Positions 1 to 7,186 of a stretch of 32,463 nucleotides of DNA are shown one piece after another. The translations under genes and the position numbers were made by a program. Positions within the stretch are counted from its first letter, which is position 1, and each line of letters begins with the position of its first letter. The stretch spans positions 1 to 32,463 of the forward strand of contig CAZQFQ010000012.1 in assembly GCA_964592725.1 (NCBI GenBank), in the 5' to 3' direction. The notes below the pieces were generated by a model. That model did no database searches. It saw only the letters and a program-made list of their open reading frames with translations, and was not told the origin of the DNA. This DNA comes from PALSA-1336 sp964592725. Lineage in GTDB: Bacteria; Patescibacteriota; Doudnabacteria; UBA920.

Positions 1-331
1 CGCTTAATTTTAACAGAGAATGCCGATATCACCAACTAAAAACCGAACGGTATCAGTAGCCCGCTATATCGGAGTACTTTCGCACGCGCATCGGAGATGG
101 GACTGTCGCCAGATTGTGCGGCGCGAGCCGCGAAAATTGCTGCGGGATCGCGGCGCCGATAATGTCGGTGCGGTTTTCCACCCGCAACAAGCCCTTTGCC
201 GCCGGAACCCACATCGGGATTCGGCGGCACTCATTTTTTTAAATTACTTTTTAGGCGGCGGCAGATTTGCCGCCGCCTTGTTACAAGCTATTTCTATTTA
301 TTTCCTAATTTCTACCTATTTCTTTTTTAAG
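1..331. other. No supported gene; GC-rich hairpin at 252-277
   Basis: I see no convincing gene here. Open frames on both strands (20-349 plus, 36-230 minus) lack a recognisable motif and a ribosome binding site, and give low-complexity Arg/Ala-rich translations. The most definite structure is a near-perfect hairpin at about 252-277 (GGCGGCGGCA, 4-nt loop, complement) followed on the plus strand by TTGTT. It could terminate a plus-strand gene ending at or before the left edge. A short frame from base 1 stops at 37-39 and could be the last codons of such a gene, but this is too short to judge. Confidence 0.4.
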
Positions 332-450
332 AGATCCTTCGCCCGCTGAGTATAGCTGATGACGGGCTCAGGATGACGCCGGAAAAAATAAAGAATAAAG
401 ATTGCTTCGTCGCCGCTAACTAAATGCCGATGAGGCTCCTCGCGATGACA
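332..450. repeat. Composite dispersed repeat (GAAGGATCT / GTCATCCTGAG family, partial)
   Basis: Bases 332-382 contain gagatccttcgcccgctgag and, after a short gap, the inverted partner ending in ctcaggatgacgcc. They match fragments of the longer copies at 4518, 5386, 25065 and 30156. Directly after comes a second repeat type (attgcttcgtcgc ... ctcctcgcgatgaca, 398-450), a motif also seen in other bacterial genomes. Open frames crossing this stretch are translations of the repeat. Confidence 0.6.
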
Positions 451-471
451 CAAATATTCGAGTTCCGCGTC

Positions 472-525
472 TTTCCGCGTTAGATTCCGCGTTAGATTCC
501 GCGTTAGATTCCGCGTTTTTCCGCG
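472..525. repeat. 12-bp direct tandem repeat
   Basis: Three perfect copies of TAGATTCCGCGT lie at 481-492, 493-504 and 505-516, flanked on both sides by partial units (TTTCCGCGT before, TTTTCCGCG after). The array sits just past the nrdJ stop codon, in the likely 3' untranslated region. Short arrays like this arise by replication slippage; no function is visible. Confidence 0.8.
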
Positions 526-529
526 ACCT

Positions 530-3214
530 TTACCCGCACTTACTATACCCACACATCTCGCATTTCATGCACCCTTCGGCCATCAGGAGCATATTGGCGC
601 AGGAGGGGCAGACCGGAGCGTTGCCGAGGTTGGCGATGCTGACTTTTTGTGTTTTTTTGTAGGTTAAATTTCCATTGGCCTTAATTTTTTCCTCGCTAAT
701 GGTTTCAACAAACTTTTCCTGGGTCTTTATTACAAACTCTTCTGTTACTGGTGTCTCAAGCCGAGGGTTACCCTCGGCCTCCGAGGGTAACCCTCGGGCA
801 ACAGGCAAATCCAGCGTCAACTGTTTATCATTCCGCTTTATATGCTTTTCCAAAATTTTCGCAATCGCGTCCGGCAGGCTGAATACCACTCCGCCGTCGG
901 AGAACGACACATCCGGCCCGCGAATACCTTTTAGCTGGTCTATAATTTCCTCAATAGCGATATTGGATCGCAATGCCAGCGAAATCATTCTGGTAATGGC
1001 TTCGGTCTGCGCGGAAAAAAATCCGCCGGCTTTGCCCATTTGCGCGAAAACTTCAAACGGACCCTGGCCGTCCTCATTTACGGTTACGTACAATTTTCCA
1101 TAAGCGGTTTCCATTCTGTAAGTAATCCCCTGCATCATATCCGGCCGAGCCCTGGGCGCCAGCTTAATTTGAACATTATCACCGGACATGGACATTACCT
1201 CTTTAGGATTTAATGCAAGCTGATCAGCCTCTTGCTTAGCTACAACCTGATCCGACGCGTCTTTGCCGAGCTTGGTATGGTCGGTGGCCAAAATCTGCTC
1301 GTCGCGCGAGCCGTCGCGGTAAATTGTCCCGCCCTTGCATCCCAAATCATACATTAAAGTATAAAGCTGCTTGGTTTGTTCAATGGTATAGTCAGCCGGC
1401 GCGTTGCAGGTTTTGGAAATGGCGCTGTCGGTCCAGCGCTGGACCGCGGCCTGGACTTTTACGTGCTCTTCCGGCATCAGTTCCATGGCGGTGGTAAAAT
1501 AATCCGGCAAGTCCCGGCCGGGATGCTTGTCCAGCCAATCGGCGGCCAATTTGATTTTTTCTTCATGAACGCCCAAACGCGATTTGCGGAAATACGTCCA
1601 GGAAAAAAACGGCTCAATGCCGGTTGAGGTGCCGACCATTGTTCCCACGGTTCCCGTAGGCGCCTGGGTTAAAATAGTCACGTTGCGGATGCCGTATTTT
1701 AAAACCAAATCGCGGATGTACGCGGGCATAGCCTTCATGTAGCCGGATTCCAGATATTTTCCCGCGTCAAATTTCGGGAACGCGCCTTTTTCGCGCGCCA
1801 GCTCCACCGAAGTTTCGTACGCGGTTACCGCGATAAATTGGTAAAGCTTGTCTATAAATTCCACGGCTTCGGGACTGCCGTATTTTACGCCTTTGTATAT
1901 CATCATTTCCGCCAGGCCGATGGTACCCATGCCAACCCGGCGCTCGGACATTTGCTGGTCTTTATTCTCCGTGAAAAAATACGGCGTAGCGTCTATGACA
2001 TTATCCTGAAAGCGCACCGCGTACTGCACGGTCTGCTTAAGCTCGTTCCACATTATCTCGCCGGTATCTTTGTTAATATGCTTGGACAAATTCACGTGGC
2101 CCAAATTGCACACGCCCCAGGCCGGCAGAGGCTGTTCGCCGCAGGGGTTGGTGCAGGGCAAATCGGCATAATAGTGGGAGTTGGAAAAATAATTGGCGCG
2201 GTCAATAAAATACATTCCCGGTTCGGCACTGCCCCAGGCCGAGCTGATAATGTTGTCCCAAATGTCGGCCGCGCGCACGGTTTTGTGCTTAATGACTTTG
2301 CCGCCCAAAGATTGCCAGCGCTTAATATTGCCGTCCCATTTTGTAGCGTAAAGCGGATCTTGAGTGTCCGGAAAAATCAAATCCCACGGTTTGTCGTTTT
2401 TTACCGCGTCCATAAAATCGTCGGTGATGCCGACGGAGATATTGGCATTGGTAATTTTGCCCGCTTCTTTTTTAGAATTGATGAAGTCTATCACGTCCGG
2501 ATGCCAACAATTTAAAATTAACATCAGCGCTCCCCTGCGACTGCCGCCCTGTTCGATTAAACCGGTTACAAAACTGTAAAGCGATGCCCAGGATACGGAG
2601 CCGGAAGAGCGGCCGTTGACGCCTTTAACATAAGCGTAGCGCGGGCGCAAAGAAGAAACATTAATCCCTACGCCGCCGCCGCGGGACATAATTTCCGCCA
2701 TTTGCCCCAGAGTGTCAAAAATTCCCTGCCTGCTGTCTTTGGGATTCGGAATAACGTAGCAATTATAAAAAGTCAGATTTTGGCCGGTGCCGGCGCCGGT
2801 AAAAATTCTCCCGGCCGGCACATATTTCCAATCATCCATTAATTTTCGGAATTTATCTTCCCACTCGGTTTTTTTCTCCGCGGTTTTTTCCACGCTGGAA
2901 ATATGTTTGGCAATCCGATCAAACATTTGTTCCGGCGCCAGTTCCAAAGGTTTATCCACATGCTCTATGGTTCGGTACTCCAGCTGGCCGTCGCGCATCC
3001 TCACGGAAACTTCTTTGGTGGCAAAATCAATTTTCTCTATTACTCCAATCTCCCGCTGGCCGGTTTTGGGATTCACTAAAACCACCACCGTATCGCCCAC
3101 GGCTAGAGTTTCACGCTTAATATCCTTAACCGCGTAACGGTCTAAAAATATTTTTTCGCCGAGTTCGGATAAAGCGTTTTTTGTTCTCTCTTGGAGATTG
3201 GTTTTGGATGGCAT
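530..3214 (-). CDS. nrdJ: Adenosylcobalamin-dependent (class II) ribonucleotide reductase
   Basis: Reduces ribonucleotides to deoxyribonucleotides in the cytoplasm using a B12-derived radical. The 894-aa protein has the class II signature: Cys152 (NCYVIP) and Cys369 (VCNLG) fit the redox pair, and NPCGEQ carries Cys358 and Glu360, the expected radical cysteine and catalytic glutamate. PTGTVGTMVGTSTGIEP is the phosphate-binding region, and the tail has a CPSC / CEMCGYSKCG zinc-ribbon-like cysteine cluster. Near the N terminus (about residues 30-90) a beta-rich insertion (VGDTVVVLV ... GVIEKID) precedes the usual PEQMFDRIA. At about residues 806-818 the peptide RGLPSEAEGNPR is encoded by a palindromic element also found in der. 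The ATG has no SD. It is probably transcribed from the NrdR-box promoter through nrdR. No B12 biosynthesis gene is present here. Confidence 0.97.
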   Translation of the reverse strand: MPSKTNLQERTKNALSELGEKIFLDRYAVKDIKRETLAVGDTVVVLVNPKTGQREIGVIEKIDFATKEVSVRMRDGQLEYRTIEHVDKPLELAPEQMFDRIAKHISSVEKTAEKKTEWEDKFRKLMDDWKYVPAGRIFTGAGTGQNLTFYNCYVIPNPKDSRQGIFDTLGQMAEIMSRGGGVGINVSSLRPRYAYVKGVNGRSSGSVSWASLYSFVTGLIEQGGSRRGALMLILNCWHPDVIDFINSKKEAGKITNANISVGITDDFMDAVKNDKPWDLIFPDTQDPLYATKWDGNIKRWQSLGGKVIKHKTVRAADIWDNIISSAWGSAEPGMYFIDRANYFSNSHYYADLPCTNPCGEQPLPAWGVCNLGHVNLSKHINKDTGEIMWNELKQTVQYAVRFQDNVIDATPYFFTENKDQQMSERRVGMGTIGLAEMMIYKGVKYGSPEAVEFIDKLYQFIAVTAYETSVELAREKGAFPKFDAGKYLESGYMKAMPAYIRDLVLKYGIRNVTILTQAPTGTVGTMVGTSTGIEPFFSWTYFRKSRLGVHEEKIKLAADWLDKHPGRDLPDYFTTAMELMPEEHVKVQAAVQRWTDSAISKTCNAPADYTIEQTKQLYTLMYDLGCKGGTIYRDGSRDEQILATDHTKLGKDASDQVVAKQEADQLALNPKEVMSMSGDNVQIKLAPRARPDMMQGITYRMETAYGKLYVTVNEDGQGPFEVFAQMGKAGGFFSAQTEAITRMISLALRSNIAIEEIIDQLKGIRGPDVSFSDGGVVFSLPDAIAKILEKHIKRNDKQLTLDLPVARGLPSEAEGNPRLETPVTEEFVIKTQEKFVETISEEKIKANGNLTYKKTQKVSIANLGNAPVCPSCANMLLMAEGCMKCEMCGYSKCG
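761..797 (-). repeat. Protein-embedded palindromic element, family II, copy in nrdJ
   Basis: Two 17-bp half-sites, CCGAGGGTTACCCTCGG and its reverse complement, flank a 3-bp spacer: 17+3+17 = 37 bp. Each half is itself nearly palindromic, so a cruciform is possible. In nrdJ it is read as RGLPSEAEGNPR in the linker between the catalytic body and the Cys-rich tail. The same 37-bp layout, orientation relative to the gene and reading frame recur in der at 25755-25791. Confidence 0.9.
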
Positions 3215-3227
3215 AAATTAATTGTCC

Positions 3228-3272
3228 ATAATTGCCCAAAATTGACCATGGTTGATCAAAATTTTACAACTG
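3228..3272. repeat. Short-unit degenerate repeat upstream of nrdJ
   Basis: Units of the type AATTGTCCAT / AATTGCCCAA / AATTGACCAT / GGTTGATCAA follow each other just upstream of the nrdJ start, with partial self-complementarity around CCATGG. It resembles the larger iterated-unit palindromes at 18896, 20345, 21838 and 32055 in design but not in unit sequence. Confidence 0.5.
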
Positions 3273-3281
3273 TTAATTCTT

Positions 3282-3515
3282 TTATTTTAAATGACTGTAC
3301 TTTCTCCACCAAATATCTATTTGTGAAGCGGTTGTTTGTGATAGCACATTTCGTTCAGCTAATTCCGCTTCTGCAGAGTCTATATCTTCTTCTATGCGTT
3401 CAACATCTTCTTTCAAAATTCTACTTCTATTTTTCTCTAAAATTTTTTTTAACTCTGAAAGAGTAGTATGCCACTCTCTCTATATATCCGGCTCCCAAGC
3501 TTGTTCTCCGTGCAT
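3282..3515 (-). pseudogene. Broken small coiled-coil ORF between nrdR and nrdJ
   Basis: Reading minus from ATG at 3515 gives MHGEQAWEPDI, then an in-frame TAG (codon 12), then 65 sense codons to TAA at 3284-3282. The downstream part is charged and helical (LSELKKILEKN, KEDVERIEEDID, AEAELAERN) and ends WWRKYSHLK, which reads like real protein sequence rather than chance. It is spaced like a gene: 56 bp after the nrdR stop and 67 bp before the nrdJ start, same strand. A nonsense mutation, a sequencing error, or a shorter gene from an internal TTG (about 44 aa) are all possible. I do not recognise the family. Confidence 0.4.
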
Positions 3516-3571
3516 ATAATTTAGGTTAAAGATTAGTTTCTTACTTAATAACTTTATAGACTTGATAAACT

Positions 3572-4018
3572 TTATAACTTCTTTAACTCTTCCTTAAACT
3601 CATCCACGTCTTCGAACTGGCGGTAAACGGCGGCAAAGCGGATGTAAGCGACCTTATCCACTTTTTTTAATTTTTTCATTACAATGTCGCCTATGTCCGC
3701 GCTCTTGATTTCGCCGTCCTTGGCTTTTTTTTGGATTTCTATTTCTATGGCCGCCACCAGCTTGCGGAACGTTTCATCGGTGTGCGGGCGCTTGTCCATA
3801 GGCAGACGGATGGACCGCTCCAGCTTGTCTTTGGAAAATACCTGTTTGCTGGCATCCTTTTTAATAACCGTTAAATCCAAAATTTCTATTTCCTCGTAAG
3901 TGGAAAACCGAAAGTCACACTTCTCGCATTCCCTGCGCCTGCGGATGGCCCCGCCGTCGTCCACCGGCCTGCTATCCAGCACTTTGGTATCTTCGTATTG
4001 GCAATTTGGACACCTCAT
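3572..4018 (-). CDS. nrdR: Transcriptional repressor NrdR
   Basis: NrdR senses ATP/dATP and represses ribonucleotide reductase genes. The 148-aa protein starts MRCPNCQYEDTKVLDSRP and has the N-terminal zinc ribbon CPNC ... CEKC (residues 3-6 and 33-36) followed by the basic RFSTYEEIE stretch, then the ATP-cone domain (VIKKDASKQVFSKDKLERSI onward) ending with YIRFAAVYRQFEDVDEF. Length and motif order are normal for the family. It is the first gene downstream of a promoter that carries two NrdR boxes about 350 bp upstream, so it very likely regulates itself and nrdJ. No SD precedes the ATG. Confidence 0.97.
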   Translation of the reverse strand: MRCPNCQYEDTKVLDSRPVDDGGAIRRRRECEKCDFRFSTYEEIEILDLTVIKKDASKQVFSKDKLERSIRLPMDKRPHTDETFRKLVAAIEIEIQKKAKDGEIKSADIGDIVMKKLKKVDKVAYIRFAAVYRQFEDVDEFKEELKKL

Positions 4019-4037
4019 AGTTTTAAATGGTTATTAG

Positions 4038-4140
4038 TTTAAGGTTTTGGCGGCCGGTTTGGTTATAAGTTGACGGTTTTAGACGACTTATAACCTATTC
4101 CTTACTACCGTACCGGCCGCCATGCCCTACAACCTAAAAC
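4038..4140. repeat. GGCGGCCGG palindromic repeat, copy A (nrdR leader)
   Basis: About 100-bp inverted repeat: left arm aggttttggcggccggtt, right arm taccggccgccatgcccta with acaacct beyond it. An inner pair ataagttgac / gacttataacc forms a second stem. On the minus strand it begins GGGCATGGCGGCCGGTA. Copies B (19447-19558) and C (28738-28852) share the ends and diverge in the middle. Here it lies within the untranslated leader of nrdR. Confidence 0.8.
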
Positions 4141-4367
4141 TCAACAAGTCTAAATACTTTTAAAAATTAACGACTAGCTTCAATTAAAAATGGAAATTTG
4201 CTGATTTATTTAAATTTGGCGAAGCTTTAACAACCCTTGCTAAGCAAGTATGCGTCGGAAAACCTTTTGAAACGGCTTTTTGCGGTTCTGATTATCAGGT
4301 TAATCCGATTTTCTGATATTCCGATGGCTTTTTGTATTTTTGTTTGTATTTCCCCGATTGGACTTGT
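4141..4367 (-). other. Long nrdR leader, unassigned
   Basis: About 370 nt separate the predicted transcription start (near 4388) from the nrdR ATG. Between copy A and the NrdR boxes, the minus-strand RNA contains several short hairpins (for example ttgcttagcaag) and a repeated caaaaagcc motif. I looked for the conserved B12 box and other features of a cobalamin riboswitch and did not find them. No open frame here is convincing. Confidence 0.4.
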
Positions 4368-4383
4368 CCACTACATATAGTGG
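4368..4383 (-). promoter_or_regulatory. NrdR box 1 (downstream of -10)
   Basis: CCACTACATATAGTGG is a near-perfect palindrome matching the known NrdR-box consensus (acaCwAtATaTwGtgt). It lies just downstream of the -10 hexamer at 4400-4395 and covers the predicted transcription start. Its centre is 33 bp, about three helical turns, from box 2, the arrangement NrdR uses for cooperative binding. Confidence 0.9.
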
Positions 4384-4394
4384 CTACCTTTATT

Positions 4395-4423
4395 ATTATA
4401 ATACTACATATAGTTTTTTTCAA
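4395..4423 (-). promoter_or_regulatory. nrdR-nrdJ promoter with NrdR box 2 in the spacer
   Basis: On the minus strand, TTGAAA (4423-4418), a 17-bp spacer and TATAAT (4400-4395) form a strong sigma-70-type promoter. NrdR box 2, atactacatatagttt (4401-4416 on the plus strand), fills the spacer almost exactly. With box 1 just downstream, bound NrdR would block both promoter elements and the start site. Confidence 0.88.
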
Positions 4424-4517
4424 TACCCCCGAATTCCTTAACAAATTTAAAAAAACCCATTATTGCGACATGAGATATCCACAAATTTTTAGTTAAAAAA
4501 CTCCAGCTCGCGCTTTC

Positions 4518-4605
4518 TGTCATCCCGACCAAGCCCGAATGCATCTGAGGGCGAGTGGAGGGATCCCTCCGCTCGTTCGGATGCACTCACTCGGTCGGGA
4601 TGACA
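4518..4605. repeat. Dispersed palindromic repeat (GTCATCCC...GGGATGACA type)
   Basis: Inverted repeat of about 88 bp with tgtcatcccgaccaag / cggtcgggatgaca ends and an inner gaatgcatctgagg / tcggatgcactcac pair around ggagggatccctcc. It belongs to the same superfamily as the copies at 5386, 25065 and 30156. Open frames here are repeat translations. Confidence 0.75.
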
Positions 4606-4633
4606 CTAGACCACCGCAGAATTATTGCTATAA

Positions 4634-4668
4634 CAAAAAGCTTCCGGGGGCACATCCGAAAGCTTTTA
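4634..4668 (-). terminator. Terminator hairpin downstream of the secreted-protein gene
   Basis: AAAAGCTTTCGG / CCGGAAGCTTTT (minus strand) form a long stem followed by TTGTTATAG. It is placed to end the minus-strand transcript of the gene at 4727-5158. Confidence 0.65.
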
Positions 4669-4726
4669 AAATATAAAATTTCCCTATTTCCTTATTTCTC
4701 AATTTCCTATTTCTGTTTCCTAATTT

Positions 4727-5158
4727 CTAATTACTATTTCCCATAATCAAGGAAAAAAATCCCGGTCCCCCTCCCGAGGGCGGGTAATATTTGCTGACGA
4801 CAATTTCCGTGGACGCTCCCGCGACTTGAGGGCGGGCGACATAAACGTCCTGGCTTCCCAAACCCAAAAAGTTTGAGATTTGCGAACCCGCGCCCTGGGC
4901 TACAAAGGCCAGGTTGTCGGAGGCCTCGGCGTATTCCGGAGCTTCGGGCTTAACCAGCTGGGCGTAGACAAAATTGCTGTAGCTGTTAGAGACTTTGTCC
5001 AAAACAGCCATAATATTTGCCGGGCTTGGCCCCTGCGGAATAGGATTATAAACCTGGGCAAAGCTGGCATTGCTCACGGTTACGGCAAAGGTAAACGCCA
5101 TCGAAACCAACGCCACCCCAAGCAGACTTAAAACTTTTACCGGTGTTTCTTCGGTCAT
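4727..5158 (-). CDS. Small secreted or membrane-anchored protein, unknown function
   Basis: I do not recognise the family. The 143-aa product starts MTEETPVKVLSLLGVALVSM; a hydrophobic segment follows a short basic N-terminus (about residues 8-30, ending VSNASFAQ), which suits a signal peptide or N-terminal anchor. The rest is polar with moderate Ala/Ser/Pro content and ends in a Gly/Pro-rich stretch (PPSGGGPGFFSLIMG). I chose ATG 5158 over the TTG at 5203 because the extra 15 residues would bury the signal sequence. It has its own promoter (5340-5368), a leader of about 175 nt and a terminator (4634-4668), so it is probably a monocistronic unit. No SD is visible. Confidence 0.75.
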   Translation of the reverse strand: MTEETPVKVLSLLGVALVSMAFTFAVTVSNASFAQVYNPIPQGPSPANIMAVLDKVSNSYSNFVYAQLVKPEAPEYAEASDNLAFVAQGAGSQISNFLGLGSQDVYVARPQVAGASTEIVVSKYYPPSGGGPGFFSLIMGNSN

Positions 5159-5339
5159 AATGATTAATGAGGAAATTCCATTCTCTAGAAATCCGCTCCC
5201 CAATTGAAAGAGCCGATGTTAATGGAATTTCAGTGATTATTGAATTGTTTTTTATTTTTGACTAACTTTTTGTTTCTTTTAAGATGATTTCTTCCGTCAA
5301 TCTTAGACGAAATCGACCTTTTGAAATCTCTGTATATCT

Positions 5340-5368
5340 ATTATAGCACAAAAATAAAAATTTCGCAA
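5340..5368 (-). promoter_or_regulatory. Promoter of the small secreted protein
   Basis: TTGCGA (5368-5363), 17-bp spacer, TATAAT (5345-5340) preceded by TGC (extended -10). The leader contains a hairpin, GATTTCGTC ... GAAGAAATC. Confidence 0.75.
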
Positions 5369-5385
5369 GAGCAACCACAACACGG

Positions 5386-5512
5386 CGTCATTCTGAGCCC
5401 GTCGACGGCATAAATTAGCGGGCGAAGAATCTCATTAAATATATTGAGATGCTTCGTCGGCCTGCCTCGCCTGCGGCGACGCAAGGCGGGCTGCACTCCT
5501 CAACATGACGCC
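5386..5512. repeat. Dispersed palindromic repeat (GTCATTCTGAGCC...GAAGAATCTC)
   Basis: Inverted repeat with cgtcattctgagcccg / ctcaacatgacgcc ends and an inner gaagaatctcattaaa / atatattgagatgcttc stem. It carries an extra GC-rich module (gcctgcctcgcctgcggcga) absent from the copies at 25065 and 30156. Intergenic, downstream of ftsZ. Confidence 0.75.
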
Positions 5513-5524
5513 GGAAGAAACAAA

Positions 5525-5558
5525 TAAAAACCGCCCGGCGCTTTGCAGGGCAGTTTCC
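5525..5558 (-). terminator. ftsZ terminator
   Basis: Minus-strand stem CTGCCC / GGGCGG with an 11-nt loop, followed by TTTTTATTTG, about 45 bp past the ftsZ stop: a typical intrinsic terminator. Confidence 0.75.
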
Positions 5559-5600
5559 GTAGTTTTCCGTAGTTTGTATAGTTTCTCTTCCGGATGAGTA

Positions 5601-6794
5601 CTACTTCATTTTTTTCCGGATGAACGCGGGAATGTCCAGCTCGTCTTCGTTAGGATCTTGGGCCGGAGCGGGATTTATAATTTCTATGGGCGGAGCCGGC
5701 TTGGGATTAAACATCGGCTTGCGGAATTCCGGCGGAGTCATTACCGGAGTAGCCATAACTTTTGGCTCCTGGATTTTTGGCTTTCTGGGTTCATCATTGT
5801 TTAAAACCATGGCCGCGGGCGTGGGGCGCTTACTGCTCTCGTCAAAACCCGTGGCAATAACCGTAATACGGACTTCATCGCCCATGGCTTCGTCTATAAC
5901 CGCGCCAAATTTGACCTTGGCGTCGCTGTCTATGCTCTTGGTAATAACTTTGGCGGCTTCGTCTATTTCAAACATGCCAAGCGAAGCGCCGCCGGTAATG
6001 TTAAATAACACGCCTTTGGCGCCGTCTATGGTCATTTCCAGCAAAGGCGAATTGATAGCCGCACGAGCGGCTTCCTGCGCGCGATTTTCGCCCGAGGCAC
6101 GCCCAATACCCATAAGCGCGGTACCGGCATCCATCATAATGCTTTTGACGTCGGCAAAGTCCGCGTTAACAATCCCGTGCGTGGTAATTAAATCGGAAAT
6201 GCCGGCAATCCCCTGCCTTAAAACTTCGTCCACGGTTTTAAACGCGTCTATTAAAGAAGTCTTTTTGTCTATGATTTGTAGTATACGGTCGTTATGGATA
6301 GAAATTATGGCGTCTACCTTGTCTTTTAAATTGTCATAACCGGTTTCGGCGACTTCCTTTCTTTTACTGCCTTCAAAAGTAAACGGCTTGGTGACCACCG
6401 CTACGGTCAAAACCGATTTATTTTTGGCCAGTTCGGCCACAATCGGGGCCGCGCCGGTGCCGGTGCCGCCGCCAAGGCCGCAGGTGATAAAAATCATGTC
6501 CGCGTTGTCGATAACCTCTTCCAGCTCTTCCACGCTCTCTTCGGCCGCCTGCCGGCCCAAATCCGGATTCATCCCGCTACCAAGGCCTTTGGTAACGCCT
6601 TTGCCGATGTGCACCTTGCGGTCGGCCTGGTTGTTATGCAAAGCCTGGGCGTCGGTATTTATAGATATAACCTCCACTCCCTTGATGCCCAGCTGGGTCA
6701 TCCGGTTAACGGCATTGGTTCCCGAACCGCCAATACCCAAAACCTTAATCCTGGCAAACGTCTCAATTTTGGGTTTAACTTCCATTTTTTTCAT
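5601..6794 (-). CDS. ftsZ: Cell division protein FtsZ
   Basis: Tubulin-like GTPase that assembles the cytokinetic ring. The 397-aa protein has the N-terminal GTPase domain beginning IKVLGIGGSGTNAVNRM, the tubulin signature GLGGGTGTGAAP, the conserved VVTKPF, and NADFADVKSIM with the synergy-loop aspartates. After a variable Pro-rich linker (about residues 325-380) it ends DELDIPAFIRKKMK, the conserved C-terminal peptide that binds FtsA. Length is normal. It lies 41 bp after the stop of a HepT toxin gene and is probably co-transcribed with the mntA-hepT pair. ftsA, its usual neighbour, is about 10.8 kb upstream on the same strand. No SD precedes the start. Confidence 0.98.
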   Translation of the reverse strand: MKKMEVKPKIETFARIKVLGIGGSGTNAVNRMTQLGIKGVEVISINTDAQALHNNQADRKVHIGKGVTKGLGSGMNPDLGRQAAEESVEELEEVIDNADMIFITCGLGGGTGTGAAPIVAELAKNKSVLTVAVVTKPFTFEGSKRKEVAETGYDNLKDKVDAIISIHNDRILQIIDKKTSLIDAFKTVDEVLRQGIAGISDLITTHGIVNADFADVKSIMMDAGTALMGIGRASGENRAQEAARAAINSPLLEMTIDGAKGVLFNITGGASLGMFEIDEAAKVITKSIDSDAKVKFGAVIDEAMGDEVRITVIATGFDESSKRPTPAAMVLNNDEPRKPKIQEPKVMATPVMTPPEFRKPMFNPKPAPPIEIINPAPAQDPNEDELDIPAFIRKKMK

Positions 6795-6835
6795 GATGAT
6801 TTATATTATCAGAATATACGCAAACCAACAAAAAA

Positions 6836-7186
6836 TCAAGCCTGGCCTGCGGCGTCTTTTAAATAAGCCTGCATTGTATCCTTTAACCCGGGCAAATCGT
6901 CCTGCAATGTCAGCCAGACTCTTGCCCAGTCTATTTCAAGATATTTGTGGGCGATTTGATTGCGCATACCGACTATTTCCACCCAAGAAATTTCCTTATG
7001 GTGATTGCGCCACTCTTCGGGCAGTTTTTTTGTCAGCTCGGCGATAAACTGAAGTCTCATGGCAACCGCGTCTTGCGTTTTGCTGTCTTGCAAAAAATCG
7101 TCCCGGCTCAAACCCGCAACATAGCTTTCAAGCAAAATGATAGCGTCGAGGATCTGTTTTATATAAATGGATGCGGTTTTCTCCAT
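6836..7186 (-). CDS. hepT: HepT-like HEPN ribonuclease toxin (pair 1)
   Basis: A 116-aa all-helical protein of the HEPN/DUF86 type. The RNase motif RX4HXY is intact (RNQIAHKY, about residues 76-83), preceded by the expected LTKKLPEEW and GMRNQIAH context. In type VII systems HepT cleaves RNA (tRNA in studied cases) and is silenced when MntA adds AMP groups to the motif tyrosine. The start overlaps the end of the upstream mntA by 59 bp, which supports translational coupling. It is followed by ftsZ 41 bp later. I am confident of the family; toxicity here is an inference. Confidence 0.88.
   Translation of the reverse strand: MEKTASIYIKQILDAIILLESYVAGLSRDDFLQDSKTQDAVAMRLQFIAELTKKLPEEWRNHHKEISWVEIVGMRNQIAHKYLEIDWARVWLTLQDDLPGLKDTMQAYLKDAAGQA

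Noticed and set aside
20..349. 109-codon plus-strand open frame at the left edge
   Set aside because: No SD, Arg-rich low-complexity translation, crosses a GC hairpin and a dispersed repeat.
4019..4388. Cobalamin riboswitch upstream of the B12-dependent nrdJ operon
   Set aside because: No B12 box or typical cobalamin aptamer core was found on the minus strand of the leader.
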